A stretch of 11,741 bases of DNA, taken from Prolixibacteraceae bacterium. Lineage in GTDB: Bacteria > Bacteroidota > Bacteroidia > Bacteroidales > Prolixibacteraceae. Below are positions 1 through 7,768 of the stretch, piece by piece. The notes beneath the pieces are model-generated. The model did not search any database. It was not told where the DNA came from and worked only from the letters and a program-made list of their open reading frames with translations. The stretch is taken from positions 1 to 11,741 of the forward strand of contig SKHV01000383.1 of NCBI GenBank assembly GCA_007116765.1, given 5' to 3'. Position 1 is the first letter of the stretch, and each line of letters opens with the position of its first letter. A program made the position numbers and the translations under genes.

Positions 1-503
1 CGGCCAATGAGTTTGGTCATCCACTCGAAATTCTGCAAGCAGTCGAGGCAGTCAATTACCGCCAAAAATCGGTACTGGTGGCCAAAATCAAACAACATTT
101 TGGAAACGACCTCTCCGGAAAGCGCTTTGCCATTTGGGGCTTGTCGTTCAAGCCAAAAACCGACGATATGCGCGAGGCTCCATCGTTGGTTATTATTGAT
201 GAACTGATTAATGCCGGTGCCGAAATAGTTGCATACGACCCGGTAGCCATACATGAAGCAAAACGAATCTTGGGGGATAAAGTTACCTATTCAAAAGATG
301 AATACGACACCTGTATCGATGCCGATGCACTGGTTGTGGTAACCGAATGGGCCGAGTTCAGGATACCCAATTTCAGGGTGCTTGGAAAACTTCTCAAAGA
401 AAAAACCATTTTCGATGGACGTAATATATACGACATGGAAGAAATGGAAGAGCTGGGATACACTTATTACAGCATTGGCCGTAAAACAATCAAAAACAAT
501 TAA
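1..503 (+). CDS. ugd: UDP-glucose 6-dehydrogenase, C-terminal part (5' end outside window)
   Basis: The frame is open from base 3 and ends at TAA 501-503, so only the last ~166 residues are present. This is a nucleotide-sugar dehydrogenase that oxidises UDP-glucose to UDP-glucuronate with two NAD+ in the cytoplasm. The visible part begins at the end of the central dimerisation domain (ANEFGHPLEILQAVEAVN). It continues into the UDP-binding C-terminal domain, which carries the family signature GLSFKPKTDDMREAPS near residues 46-61 of the visible frame. Later come VAYDPVA, VVVTEWAEF and the DGRNIYD motif, all usual for this domain. The N-terminal Rossmann fold and the catalytic cysteine lie upstream of the window. 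The GTG at 78 is internal, not a start. A UDP-glucuronate decarboxylase gene follows after 11 bases, which supports UDP-glucose over GDP-mannose as substrate; sequence alone does not fully exclude a related sugar. Confidence 0.93.
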   Translation, partial: ANEFGHPLEILQAVEAVNYRQKSVLVAKIKQHFGNDLSGKRFAIWGLSFKPKTDDMREAPSLVIIDELINAGAEIVAYDPVAIHEAKRILGDKVTYSKDEYDTCIDADALVVVTEWAEFRIPNFRVLGKLLKEKTIFDGRNIYDMEEMEELGYTYYSIGRKTIKNN

Positions 504-514
504 AAAAGAACAGG

Positions 515-1462
515 ATGAAAAGGATATTAGTAACAGGTGGGGCCGGTTTTGTGGGCTCACACCTTTGCGAAAGGCTTTTGAACGATGGAAACGAAGTGAT
601 TTGCCTCGACAATTACTTTACAGGGAAGAAAAGCAAAATTGTTCACTTGTTAAACAACCCTTATTTCGAATTGGTAAGGCACGATGTAACCATGCCCTAC
701 TTTATCGAAGTGGATGAGATATACAACCTTGCTTGTCCGGCATCTCCGGTTCATTACCAGTACAATCCCATCAAAACCATCAAAACATCGGTAATGGGGG
801 CAATTAATATGCTTGGGTTGGCCAAACGCATTAAGGCAAAAATTCTGCAAGCCTCAACAAGCGAAGTGTACGGCGACCCCGAAATACACCCCCAAACCGA
901 AGATTACTGGGGCCATGTTAACCCGATAGGGATCCGCTCATGCTACGACGAGGGAAAACGTTGTGCCGAATCGTTGTTTGTGAACTACCACGAGCAAAAC
1001 AATGTGAACATCAAAATAATACGTATTTTCAACACCTATGGTCCCAAAATGGAGCCTGATGATGGACGCGTGGTTTCCAATTTTATTGTGCAGGCACTAC
1101 AAGGCAGGGACATTACTATTTTTGGCGACGGCATGCAAACGCGCAGCTTCCAGTACGTGAGCGATTTGGTTGAAGGCATGGTGCGCATGATGAACTCACC
1201 CGACGATTTTCATGGCCCTGTTAACATTGGGAATCCCGGCGAATTTACCATGCTCGAGCTGGCACAAAACATAATCGACCTAACCGGCACAAAATCAAAA
1301 ATTGTGTACATGCCATTACCACAAGACGACCCTACCCAACGGCAACCCGACATTTCGCTTGCTCAGGAAAAACTGAACGGTTGGGAACCTAAAGTTCCGT
1401 TAAAAGAAGGTTTGATAAAAACAATTAATTATTTCGACAATCTGTTAAAGGAAACAAAATGA
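515..1462 (+). CDS. uxs: UDP-glucuronate decarboxylase (UDP-xylose synthase), SDR family
   Basis: A 315-residue extended short-chain dehydrogenase/reductase, normal in length for bacterial UDP-xylose synthases. It should convert UDP-glucuronate to UDP-xylose and CO2 in the cytoplasm, using bound NAD+. The NAD-binding glycine motif TGGAGFVGSH is at residues 7-16. The active site is visible as TSE (115-117) in ASTSEVYGDPE and as the Y144xxxK148 pair in SCYDEGKRCAE. The family hallmarks NPIGIRSCYDEGKR, IFNTYGP and TRSFQYVSDLV (209-219) set it apart from plain 4-epimerases and dTDP-glucose dehydratases. The ATG at 515 places the glycine motif at the expected distance from the N-terminus. It is 11 bases after the dehydrogenase that makes its substrate, and its TGA overlaps the next ATG, so the three genes are almost certainly one transcript. 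Function is confident; the polymer that receives the xylose is not known from this window. Confidence 0.94.
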   Translation: MKRILVTGGAGFVGSHLCERLLNDGNEVICLDNYFTGKKSKIVHLLNNPYFELVRHDVTMPYFIEVDEIYNLACPASPVHYQYNPIKTIKTSVMGAINMLGLAKRIKAKILQASTSEVYGDPEIHPQTEDYWGHVNPIGIRSCYDEGKRCAESLFVNYHEQNNVNIKIIRIFNTYGPKMEPDDGRVVSNFIVQALQGRDITIFGDGMQTRSFQYVSDLVEGMVRMMNSPDDFHGPVNIGNPGEFTMLELAQNIIDLTGTKSKIVYMPLPQDDPTQRQPDISLAQEKLNGWEPKVPLKEGLIKTINYFDNLLKETK

Positions 1463-2325
1463 AGGGAATAATATTGGCAGGTGGATCGGGTACAAGGCTA
1501 TACCCGATCACGCAAGTTGTTTCGAAACAAATACTACCGGTTTACGACAAACCCATGATTTATTATCCACTGTCGGTTTTAATGTTAGCCGGCATAAGAG
1601 ATATACTCATCATTTCAACACCTGTTGACTTACCCTTGTTCAAAAAATTATTTAAAGATGGCAAGCACCTAGGGCTTAACATTGAATATGCCGAACAGCC
1701 CTCGCCCGATGGATTAGCACAGGCTTTCATAATTGGTGAAAAATTTATAGGTGGTGATAGCGTATGTATGGTTTTGGGCGACAATATCTTTTATGGATAC
1801 AATTTTTCCGGAATGTTACAGGAAGCATCGAAGTTGCAGGAAGGTGCAATGGTGTTCGGGTATTATGTGAGCGACCCGGAGCGCTATGGCGTAGCCGAAT
1901 TTGATGAAAACGGAACGGTTTTGTCGTTGGAAGAAAAACCTGTTAAGCCAAAATCGAACTATGCCGTTACCGGGCTTTATTTTTACGACAACACGGTGGT
2001 TGATAAGGCAAAATCATTGAAGCCATCGCCAAGGGGCGAATTGGAAATAACCGATTTAAACAAACTTTACCTCAACGAAAAAACCTTGCAGGTAAAACTC
2101 TTGGGAAGGGGCTTTGCCTGGCTCGATACCGGAACACACGAAAGCCTTAGCCAAGCATCCGATTTTATTGCAACCATAGAGCAGCGACAAGGATTAAAAG
2201 TGTCGTGTATCGAAGAAATTGCATTCAAAAAAGGATATATCAATAAAGAGCAGCTTTTGGAATTGATTAAACCACTTTCCAAAAATCAATATGGGCAGTA
2301 TTTAATGAAAATGATGCAGGACTAA
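1459..2325 (+). CDS. rmlA: Glucose-1-phosphate thymidylyltransferase (RmlA type)
   Basis: A 288-residue nucleotidyltransferase, standard length for the RmlA family. It joins dTTP and glucose-1-phosphate to give dTDP-glucose and pyrophosphate, the first step to dTDP-rhamnose and other dTDP-deoxysugars. The nucleotide-binding signature GGSGTRLYPIT with SKQ covers residues 8-24. The metal-binding aspartate is in LGDNIFYG (D108). EEKP (158-161) and WLDTGTHESL (221-230, D223) are the usual sugar-phosphate and second metal site motifs. The start is ATG in the ATGA overlap with the preceding stop, implying translational coupling. No rmlB, rmlC or rmlD is in the window, so the final dTDP sugar cannot be read here; those genes may lie elsewhere. 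The 73-base gap after this gene shows no clear hairpin terminator. Confidence 0.96.
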   Translation: MKGIILAGGSGTRLYPITQVVSKQILPVYDKPMIYYPLSVLMLAGIRDILIISTPVDLPLFKKLFKDGKHLGLNIEYAEQPSPDGLAQAFIIGEKFIGGDSVCMVLGDNIFYGYNFSGMLQEASKLQEGAMVFGYYVSDPERYGVAEFDENGTVLSLEEKPVKPKSNYAVTGLYFYDNTVVDKAKSLKPSPRGELEITDLNKLYLNEKTLQVKLLGRGFAWLDTGTHESLSQASDFIATIEQRQGLKVSCIEEIAFKKGYINKEQLLELIKPLSKNQYGQYLMKMMQD

Positions 2326-2398
2326 AACGAAAAGCAAATATGAATATTATTGGTACAAACCGTACTATTAATATACAATAGAATTAGTACAAAAAAAT

Positions 2399-3523
2399 AT
2401 GGAAAATAGCGAAAGCACCTTTGTGCCAACTATTCTGGTTGTCGACGACAACAAGCGCAACCTGCAGGTTGTTGGGAATATACTGCACGATGAGAAATAC
2501 AAAGTAGCCATGGCTATTAATGGCTTAACTGCACTTAAACTGGCCTCGCAGTTAAAGCCCGATTTAGTATTGCTCGACATTATGATGCCCGAAATGGATG
2601 GCTACGAGGTATGTAAAAAACTAAAGAAAAACCCCGATACTGAGGACATTCCGGTTATATTCCTAACCGCAAAAGTGGAAACCGACGATGTTGTAGAGGG
2701 CTTTAACCTTGGTGGTGTCGATTATATTACCAAACCCTTTAAGCAAAAGGAACTGCTGGTGCGCATTAAAACACATCTCGATTTACTCGAAAGCAGACGA
2801 AAAATTGCGGCTCAAGCAGGCGAGCTGCATGCTGCCAATATTTTCAAAGACAGGCTTTTCTCCATTATTGGGCACGACCTGCGTTCACCCCTTTCGTCGA
2901 TAAAATTCACTATTGACATGATGAAAAGTGGCGTGATAGAGTTTGGCGACGACTTTTTTCATGAAACACTTGGCCAATTGGCAAAAACAACCGATGAGGC
3001 CTATACCCTGCTCGAAAACCTTTTGGGCTGGGCCAAATCGCAAAGTGGCAACCTGCCTGTTGTTCCCGAAACCTTTTCATTGAAGGAAATGGCAGAAAGC
3101 ATTGCACGCCTGCAAAAATTGAACCTAAGCAACAAAAACATCGAGCTCGTTATTGATGTGGCAGAAAGCATTAGCGTTTACGCCGACAACCAAATGATTA
3201 ACACCGTGCTGCGCAACCTGCTTTCTAACGCAATTAAATTTACACCCAATGGTGGCAAAATACAGATATTGGCCACCGAAACTAACGATAATTTGGTTAA
3301 AGTTTCGGTTGTCGATTCCGGTGTTGGCATTTCGGAAGAAAACATGAAACGCTTGTTTAACAATGCCAATCCCCTGAAAACTTATGGCACCAACAACGAA
3401 ACCGGCAGTGGACTGGGCTTGATACTGTGCAAGGACTTTGTGGAAAAGAACGGGGGAACACTAAATATAACAAGCGAAATTGGACAAGGGAGCACTTTTG
3501 CATTTACCCTTTCCAAAATGTAA
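2399..3523 (+). CDS. REC-HisKA-HATPase hybrid protein (response-regulator-linked histidine kinase)
   Basis: A soluble 374-residue signalling protein without membrane segments. The N-terminal receiver domain (about 12-128) has the acidic pair D16-D17, phospho-acceptor D60 in LVLLDIMMP, T90 in FLTAK and K112 in TKPF. After a short linker, a HisKA dimerisation domain (about 146-212) has the phosphorylatable H159 in IGHDLRSPL. The HATPase_c domain (about 225-372) has the N box NLLSNAIKFT (273-282), G1 box DSGVG (306-310) and G2 box GSGLGL (336-341). All key residues are present, so it should be an active kinase that is itself phosphorylated on its REC domain, probably by another kinase. The obvious partner is the PocR/PAS kinase that follows. 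It has no sensor domain and no DNA-binding output. The start ATG is the first in frame after the 73-base gap following rmlA; no convincing promoter was found in that gap. Confidence 0.93.
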   Translation: MENSESTFVPTILVVDDNKRNLQVVGNILHDEKYKVAMAINGLTALKLASQLKPDLVLLDIMMPEMDGYEVCKKLKKNPDTEDIPVIFLTAKVETDDVVEGFNLGGVDYITKPFKQKELLVRIKTHLDLLESRRKIAAQAGELHAANIFKDRLFSIIGHDLRSPLSSIKFTIDMMKSGVIEFGDDFFHETLGQLAKTTDEAYTLLENLLGWAKSQSGNLPVVPETFSLKEMAESIARLQKLNLSNKNIELVIDVAESISVYADNQMINTVLRNLLSNAIKFTPNGGKIQILATETNDNLVKVSVVDSGVGISEENMKRLFNNANPLKTYGTNNETGSGLGLILCKDFVEKNGGTLNITSEIGQGSTFAFTLSKM

Positions 3524-3555
3524 CATGACGATTGAGAAGACAACAATTATCCAAT

Positions 3556-4551
3556 ATGAAAACTAACCTGCTATACTTTATCGATTTTGCCAAAGTTGAC
3601 AAATTACTTGAAGGTTTCAACATAACCACAGGCTTTGTAACTGCCATACTCGACCTCGAAGGAAATGTACTTTCCAAATCGGGCTGGCGGCAAATGTGTA
3701 CCCATTTCCATAGGGTTCACCCCGAAACAGCCCAAAAATGCACACATAGCGATACCGAACTCGCCAATAAAATGGCCAAAGGAGAGAAATACCACTTTTA
3801 CAAGTGCCTCAACGGCTTAATCGACGTGGCTGTGCCAATAATTATAAAAGGGGAACACGTTGCCAATCTTTTCTCGGGGCAATTCTTTTTTGAAAAACCC
3901 GATATCGGATTTTTCAAAAAACAAGCTCGAAAATACGGTTTCGACGAAATTAAATACCTCGAAGCCTTCGAAAATGTGCCAGTGGTATCGGAACAAGAGG
4001 TTAAAAAGGCTATGGATTTCTTGCTGGATATGACACAGATAATTAGCGATTTAGCCTATCAAAAAATAGAACAGGAAAAGCAAAAACACTTGATTGCCGA
4101 CATGGGAAACCGAGCCAAGGCGCTCATTGATTCAATCCCCGACTTAATTTTTATTTTCAATCAGGATGGGTATTTTATCGACTATAATACACCCGACAAT
4201 GGCCTGTTATTTATGCCTCCCGATGTGTTTATGAATAAACACCTTAGCAAAGTATTACCCGCAAAAATAGCACAAATCACCCTTACAGCCATTAAAAACC
4301 TATTTGCCAAAAACAAAGCCCAGACCTATCAATATACAGCACAAATCAAGGGGCGCACTTGCTATTTCGATGTGCGGATGGTTAAATATGGTGAAAATAG
4401 AGCCTGTGCCATTGTGAGGGACATAACAGCACACCGCGAAAGCGAAAATAAACTACACGATGCACAAGCCAACTTAACTGCCATTGTTGAAAATACCTTC
4501 GACAGCATTTGGTCAATCAATACCCGTTACGAAATCTTGTACATCAACTAA
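3556..4551 (+). CDS. PocR-PAS sensory fragment, N-terminal part of a split histidine kinase
   Basis: A 331-residue open frame that stops inside a PAS domain. Residues about 5-172 form a PocR-type ligand-binding domain. They show C48, C62 and C84 in the family pattern (RQMCTHFHRVHPE, KCTHSD, YKCLNGLIDVAVPI) and then NLFSGQFFFEKP. PocR domains are proposed to bind small hydrocarbon derivatives and can use their cysteines for metal or ligand; the ligand here is unknown. A PAS domain follows (about 184-292, SIPDLIFIFNQDGYFIDYN to RDITAHRE). A second PAS begins at about 305 (IVENTFDSIWSINTRYEILYIN) and is cut by TAA 4549-4551. I chose ATG 3556 over the in-frame TTG 3532, which is only 8 bases after the previous stop and adds 8 residues that match nothing. 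The frame continues past the stop in the same register, so this is half of one gene. Without a kinase core it cannot signal alone. Confidence 0.85.
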   Translation: MKTNLLYFIDFAKVDKLLEGFNITTGFVTAILDLEGNVLSKSGWRQMCTHFHRVHPETAQKCTHSDTELANKMAKGEKYHFYKCLNGLIDVAVPIIIKGEHVANLFSGQFFFEKPDIGFFKKQARKYGFDEIKYLEAFENVPVVSEQEVKKAMDFLLDMTQIISDLAYQKIEQEKQKHLIADMGNRAKALIDSIPDLIFIFNQDGYFIDYNTPDNGLLFMPPDVFMNKHLSKVLPAKIAQITLTAIKNLFAKNKAQTYQYTAQIKGRTCYFDVRMVKYGENRACAIVRDITAHRESENKLHDAQANLTAIVENTFDSIWSINTRYEILYIN

Positions 4552-4569
4552 GTATTTGCCAACGCTTTT

Positions 4570-6300
4570 TTGGCCGCTTTTGGGGTTTTGCTTGAGCCTG
4601 GCAGCAATTTGCTGTTCTCAATGCCGGAAAAAATCCAAAATGAATGGAAAAAACGTTACGACCGGGTGCTATGTGGCGAACAAATCGTTTTTGTCGATAC
4701 CGTTGAAGCAAACGGCACATTTATCCACATTGAAGTAGCTGCAAACCCAATCAAACATGGGAAGAAAATTATTGGTGCATCGCTGTTCGGAAGGGACATA
4801 ACCCAAAAAAAAGTAAATGAAGAAGCTTTACTTGAAAGCGAAGCACGAATAAAAAGTATCTTCCGGAGTGCGCCGGTAGGTATAGGCTTGGTGACAAACA
4901 AGGTAATCCAAAAAGTAAACGAACGTTTTTGCGAAATAACAGGCTTTACCGAAGAGGAAGTTTTGGGAAAAAGTGCCCGGATGCTTTACTCTAGCGAAGA
5001 GGACTACCTTTTAGTAGGTGAAGAAAAATATCAACAAATTAACAAATATGGTTCAGGGACTGTTGAAACCATTTGGAGGAAGAAAGATGGCTCCATCATT
5101 AATATTTTATTGAGCTCCACACCTATCGATGTCAACGATATTAACAAAGGCGTAACCTTTACTGCACTTGATATTAGCGAACGTAAAAAAGCACAGCAAG
5201 CTTTGGCCGAAAGCGAAAAGAAATACCGTGACTTAATACAGAATTCAGGTGAAGGAATTGGAATTGTTGACACAAACGAATGTTTTACTTTCATAAACCC
5301 TGTCGGGGCAAGCATGTTTGGTTTAAGTGAACAAGAAATGCTAAGTCATTCACTTTTCGATTTCTGCTCCATTAATTCACGTACCGCTATTAAAGATTTA
5401 ACCAAACGCAGGAGCTCAGGTGTAAGCGATAATTATGAATTAGAAATAATCAGACCCGACGGAAATAAAAGAAACCTAATTGTTACTGCTACTCCACAGT
5501 ACGATAGTACAGGTAAATTTATAGGTACCTTTGGTATTTTCTATGATAACACTGAGCGGAAAAAGGCCGAAGAAGAACTACTTAAAGCCAAAGAACGTGC
5601 TGAAGAAAGCGACCGCCTCAAATCGGCCTTCCTGGCCAACATGAGCCACGAAATACGTACTCCTATGAACTCAATCATGGGGTTTGCCAGCTTGTTGCCC
5701 GAAGAAGAAAGCAAAGAGCTAATGTGCAATTATGCAAATATTATAGTAAAAAATTCAGAACAATTGGTGCATATCATCGACGATATAGTTCTATACTCCC
5801 GGCTTCAGGCGAAAACACTGGTTTCAAACCAAAGAGACTTTAACGTATACGATTTATTGCAAGACCTCAAACTATCGTTCAACCTGCCCGAGTTCCAACA
5901 AGGCGTTGAGCTGATAACCGAAAGTAGAATGGATTACCCCAATTTAATCAAAAGCGATTATGAAAAATTGAGGCAAGTTTTTATGAATCTCATTTCAAAC
6001 GCTTTTAAATATACAAAAACCGGCACAATAATTTTTGGTGCAGAACCGCAAAACGGGCAAAACCTGTTTTTTGTAAAAGATACCGGCATAGGCATACCCG
6101 CAGGCGAAACCAAAAAAGTTTTCGACCGCTTTTTCCGCGGCAGCAATACCCGTAAAGAATCGGTGCCCGGCACTGGCTTGGGATTAAGCATTGTAAAAGA
6201 ACTTATTGAATTGCTTGGCGGCAAAATATGGGTCAAAAGTGTAGAAGGGAAAGGAAGTACTTTTTATTTCACTATTCCACATCATTTACCCCCAATTTGA
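4570..6300 (+). CDS. PAS-PAS-PAS-HisKA-HATPase fragment, C-terminal part of a split histidine kinase
   Basis: In the same frame as the PocR-PAS fragment, downstream of the stop at 4549-4551. The 576 residues counted from TTG 4570 begin in the middle of a PAS domain (LLEPGSNLLFSMPEKIQ to GRDITQKK, about 1-80). Two full PAS domains follow (about 89-207 and 213-332), each ending in the usual DISERKKA or DNTERKKA helix. HisKA (about 343-415) has H360 in FLANMSHEIRTPMN. HATPase_c (about 425-570) has N box NLISNAFKY (473-481), G1 DTGIG (504-508) and G2 GTGLGL (534-539). The kinase core is intact. No credible start exists for this half: TTG 4570 lies inside the PAS fold, and the first ATG is 4621. 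If translated alone it would be a kinase lacking the PocR sensor. The gene ends in TGA 6298-6300, which lies inside the first unit of a 33-base tandem repeat; the last residues HHLPPI come from repeat sequence. Confidence 0.85.
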   Translation: MAAFGVLLEPGSNLLFSMPEKIQNEWKKRYDRVLCGEQIVFVDTVEANGTFIHIEVAANPIKHGKKIIGASLFGRDITQKKVNEEALLESEARIKSIFRSAPVGIGLVTNKVIQKVNERFCEITGFTEEEVLGKSARMLYSSEEDYLLVGEEKYQQINKYGSGTVETIWRKKDGSIINILLSSTPIDVNDINKGVTFTALDISERKKAQQALAESEKKYRDLIQNSGEGIGIVDTNECFTFINPVGASMFGLSEQEMLSHSLFDFCSINSRTAIKDLTKRRSSGVSDNYELEIIRPDGNKRNLIVTATPQYDSTGKFIGTFGIFYDNTERKKAEEELLKAKERAEESDRLKSAFLANMSHEIRTPMNSIMGFASLLPEEESKELMCNYANIIVKNSEQLVHIIDDIVLYSRLQAKTLVSNQRDFNVYDLLQDLKLSFNLPEFQQGVELITESRMDYPNLIKSDYEKLRQVFMNLISNAFKYTKTGTIIFGAEPQNGQNLFFVKDTGIGIPAGETKKVFDRFFRGSNTRKESVPGTGLGLSIVKELIELLGGKIWVKSVEGKGSTFYFTIPHHLPPI

Positions 6301-6371
6301 TACAAATATTTCATAAATTTACCCCCAATTTGATACAAGTATATGAAAAAATTACCCCAAATCTGATACAA
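6284..6371 (+). repeat. Three 33-base tandem direct repeats (iteron-like) before the DUF4143 ATPase gene
   Basis: A 22-base core starts at 6284, 6317 and 6350, an exact 33-base period. Cores 1 and 2 are identical and core 3 differs at 3 of 22 positions. Each core contains TACCCC followed by a small dyad, TTGATACAA in units 1 and 2 and CTGATACAA in unit 3. The 11 bases between cores are A/T-rich and not conserved. The first core holds the kinase stop codon, and the third ends 6 bases before a -7 promoter element. Spacing near three helical turns would put bound proteins on roughly the same face of the DNA. The likely role is an operator for the downstream ATPase gene, but this is inference. 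Because 33 is a multiple of three, the array also reads as a repeated 11-residue peptide, which I do not regard as a gene. Confidence 0.85.
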
Positions 6372-6377
6372 ATTGCT

Positions 6378-6385
6378 TATATTTG
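6378..6385 (+). promoter_or_regulatory. Putative Bacteroidota -7 promoter element (TATATTTG)
   Basis: TATATTTG matches the Bacteroidota primary-sigma -7 consensus TAnnTTTG. It lies 21 bases before ATG 6407, giving a short leader of about 15 bases if transcription starts a few bases downstream. I found no good TTTG/TTG -33 element at the usual 19-21 base spacing; that stretch falls in the third repeat. Repeat-bound protein might therefore influence this promoter. Confidence 0.4.
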
Positions 6386-6406
6386 CTTATCAAACAGAGT
6401 TTTAAA

Positions 6407-7747
6407 ATGTTTAAAAGAGACATACTAGTTGAACTGCAAAAGTGGGCTTCAAAAACAAGCAGAAAACCACTTGTGCTCAGAGGCGCCCGACAGGTAGGTA
6501 AAACTACTGTTGTTCAGATGTTCTCCAAAGAATTCGATCATTATATCTATCTTAACCTGGAAAAAGAAGAGCAGCGTGAGATTTTTGAACTTAATTATCC
6601 TTTCGCCGATTTGCTTACTGCACTTTTTATTTTTTCCCAAAAAAAACGGAATGGCGGCAAAACATTGATCTTTATCGATGAGATTCAGAACTCGCCAAAA
6701 GCCATCGCACTCCTTCGCTATTTCTACGAGGAAGCCAATGATTTGTATGTTATTGCAGCGGGATCGCTGTTGGAAAACAGCCTAAACAGGAATATCTCCT
6801 TCCCGGTAGGAAGGGTCGAATATATGGCACTGAGACCCTGTTCGTTCCGGGAATTTCTTTATGCAACAAAAAACGACCAGCTAATTGATGTGCTGGAAAA
6901 ACCCGACGTGCCTGAATTTCTACATTCACAACTCATCGCTTTGTTTAGAAAGTATGCCACTATTGGCGGAATGCCCGAAGTGGTCAATCAGTATTCACAA
7001 CAACTTGAAATAACTGAACTTGCCTCAATATACGACAGCTTAATCCAATCGTATTCCGAAGATATTGAAAAGTATGCCAACTCATCGGCCCAGGTGAACT
7101 ACATCAGGCATATTGTATCAAATGTTTTTAGAGAGGCCGGAACAAGAGTTACTTTTGAAAAGTTTGGAAATTCGTCATATCGGTCAAGAGAGATGAAAGA
7201 GGCATTTCTTACGCTTGAGAAAACCATGTTGCTTAGGCTGGTTTATCCCTGCACAACAACTGAATTGCCCCTTAAGCCAAGTTTGGTTCGCAAACCTCGA
7301 CTTCATGTTCTTGACACAGGGCTGATTAATCATTCCCTGAAAATAATGGGTGAACTTGTTTTTAATGAAAATATTAATACGGTACACCGGGGAATTGTAG
7401 CCGAACACATTATTGGTCAGGAACTTCTTGCTGCCAATTTTTCAATTAGCAACGATCTCCATTTCTGGGTTCGGGAAAAAACCGATGCAAGTGCTGAGCT
7501 TGATTACATCTTCCCTTATCTGGGAAAACTAATTCCCATTGAAGTGAAGTCGGGCAGTATCGGAAAATTAAGATCGCTGCACCAATTCATGGATGTTGCA
7601 CCCCATCGCTTTGCAGTTCGGGTTTGGCAGGGGCCCTATTCAACAGAAAAGGCTACAACCATTGCAGGGAATGAATTTACGCTTATCAATCTTCCCTTCT
7701 ATTTGGCGCACCGAATCGAGAAAGAACTTGAAAAGATAATTGGATAA
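6407..7747 (+). CDS. AAA+ ATPase of the AAA_14/DUF4143 family with PD-(D/E)XK-like C-terminus
   Basis: A 446-residue protein, usual length for the family. The N-terminal AAA_14 ATPase has Walker A GARQVGKTT (26-34) and Walker B LIFIDEIQ (87-94), followed by a sensor-like IAAGSLLE (117-123) and the family motif FPVGRVEYMALRPCSFREFL (132-151). The C-terminal DUF4143 domain (about 205-380) holds GIVAEHIIGQEL (329-340) and then SAELDYIF with PIEVKSG. D366, E379 and K381 fit the D...ExK core of the PD-(D/E)XK nuclease fold. The family is widespread in bacteria and archaea, often in variable regions, but its cellular role is not settled, so I assign none. ATG 6407 is preferred because the TTG at 6383 lies inside the -7 promoter element and MFKRDIL is the common family N-terminus. 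The gene has its own repeats and promoter and is unrelated in role to its neighbours, which suggests insertion as a unit. It converges on the minus-strand operon with only 21 bases between. Confidence 0.92.
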   Translation: MFKRDILVELQKWASKTSRKPLVLRGARQVGKTTVVQMFSKEFDHYIYLNLEKEEQREIFELNYPFADLLTALFIFSQKKRNGGKTLIFIDEIQNSPKAIALLRYFYEEANDLYVIAAGSLLENSLNRNISFPVGRVEYMALRPCSFREFLYATKNDQLIDVLEKPDVPEFLHSQLIALFRKYATIGGMPEVVNQYSQQLEITELASIYDSLIQSYSEDIEKYANSSAQVNYIRHIVSNVFREAGTRVTFEKFGNSSYRSREMKEAFLTLEKTMLLRLVYPCTTTELPLKPSLVRKPRLHVLDTGLINHSLKIMGELVFNENINTVHRGIVAEHIIGQELLAANFSISNDLHFWVREKTDASAELDYIFPYLGKLIPIEVKSGSIGKLRSLHQFMDVAPHRFAVRVWQGPYSTEKATTIAGNEFTLINLPFYLAHRIEKELEKIIG

Positions 7748-7768
7748 CGAGAATTATAATTTCAAATA

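Larger units (their letters stand above)
3556..6300 (+). pseudogene. Full-length PocR-4xPAS histidine kinase gene interrupted by one in-frame TAA
   Basis: Reading 3556-6300 in one frame gives about 913 residues plus a single stop at codon 332 (TAA 4549-4551). The flanking residues (EILYIN, stop, VFANAFLAAFGV) form one continuous PAS strand-helix junction, with nothing missing or added. The stop occupies a position that in related PAS domains is commonly a charged or polar residue such as Glu, Lys or Gln; each has a codon one substitution away from TAA. All other motifs are intact and no frameshift is seen, so any inactivation is recent. Alternatives are a sequencing or assembly error, a mixed-strain consensus, or readthrough. 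The assembled protein would be a soluble cytoplasmic sensor kinase with domain order PocR, PAS, PAS, PAS, PAS, HisKA, HATPase_c. Confidence 0.7.

Noticed and set aside
382..717. A 111-codon plus-strand frame bridging the end of ugd and the start of the decarboxylase gene
   Set aside because: It overlaps two well-supported genes in a different frame and shows no domain.
2326..2398. Possible promoter in the gap between rmlA and the REC-kinase gene (TTG near 2350, TATACAAT near 2372)
   Set aside because: The spacing is acceptable but the -7 candidate matches the TAnnTTTG consensus only at TA. I do not regard it as supported.
6228..6428. A 66-codon plus-strand frame encoding a peptide with three TPNLIQ repeats
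   Set aside because: It starts inside the kinase gene in another frame and its repeats follow from the 33-base DNA period being divisible by three. It also runs into the promoter and start of the ATPase gene. The DNA repeat explains it.
7748..7768. A short palindrome (AATTATAATT) between the convergent ATPase and sorting-domain stops, as a possible terminator
   Set aside because: The arms are only five A/T bases with no loop, no GC stem and no clear U tract, so a terminator is not supported.
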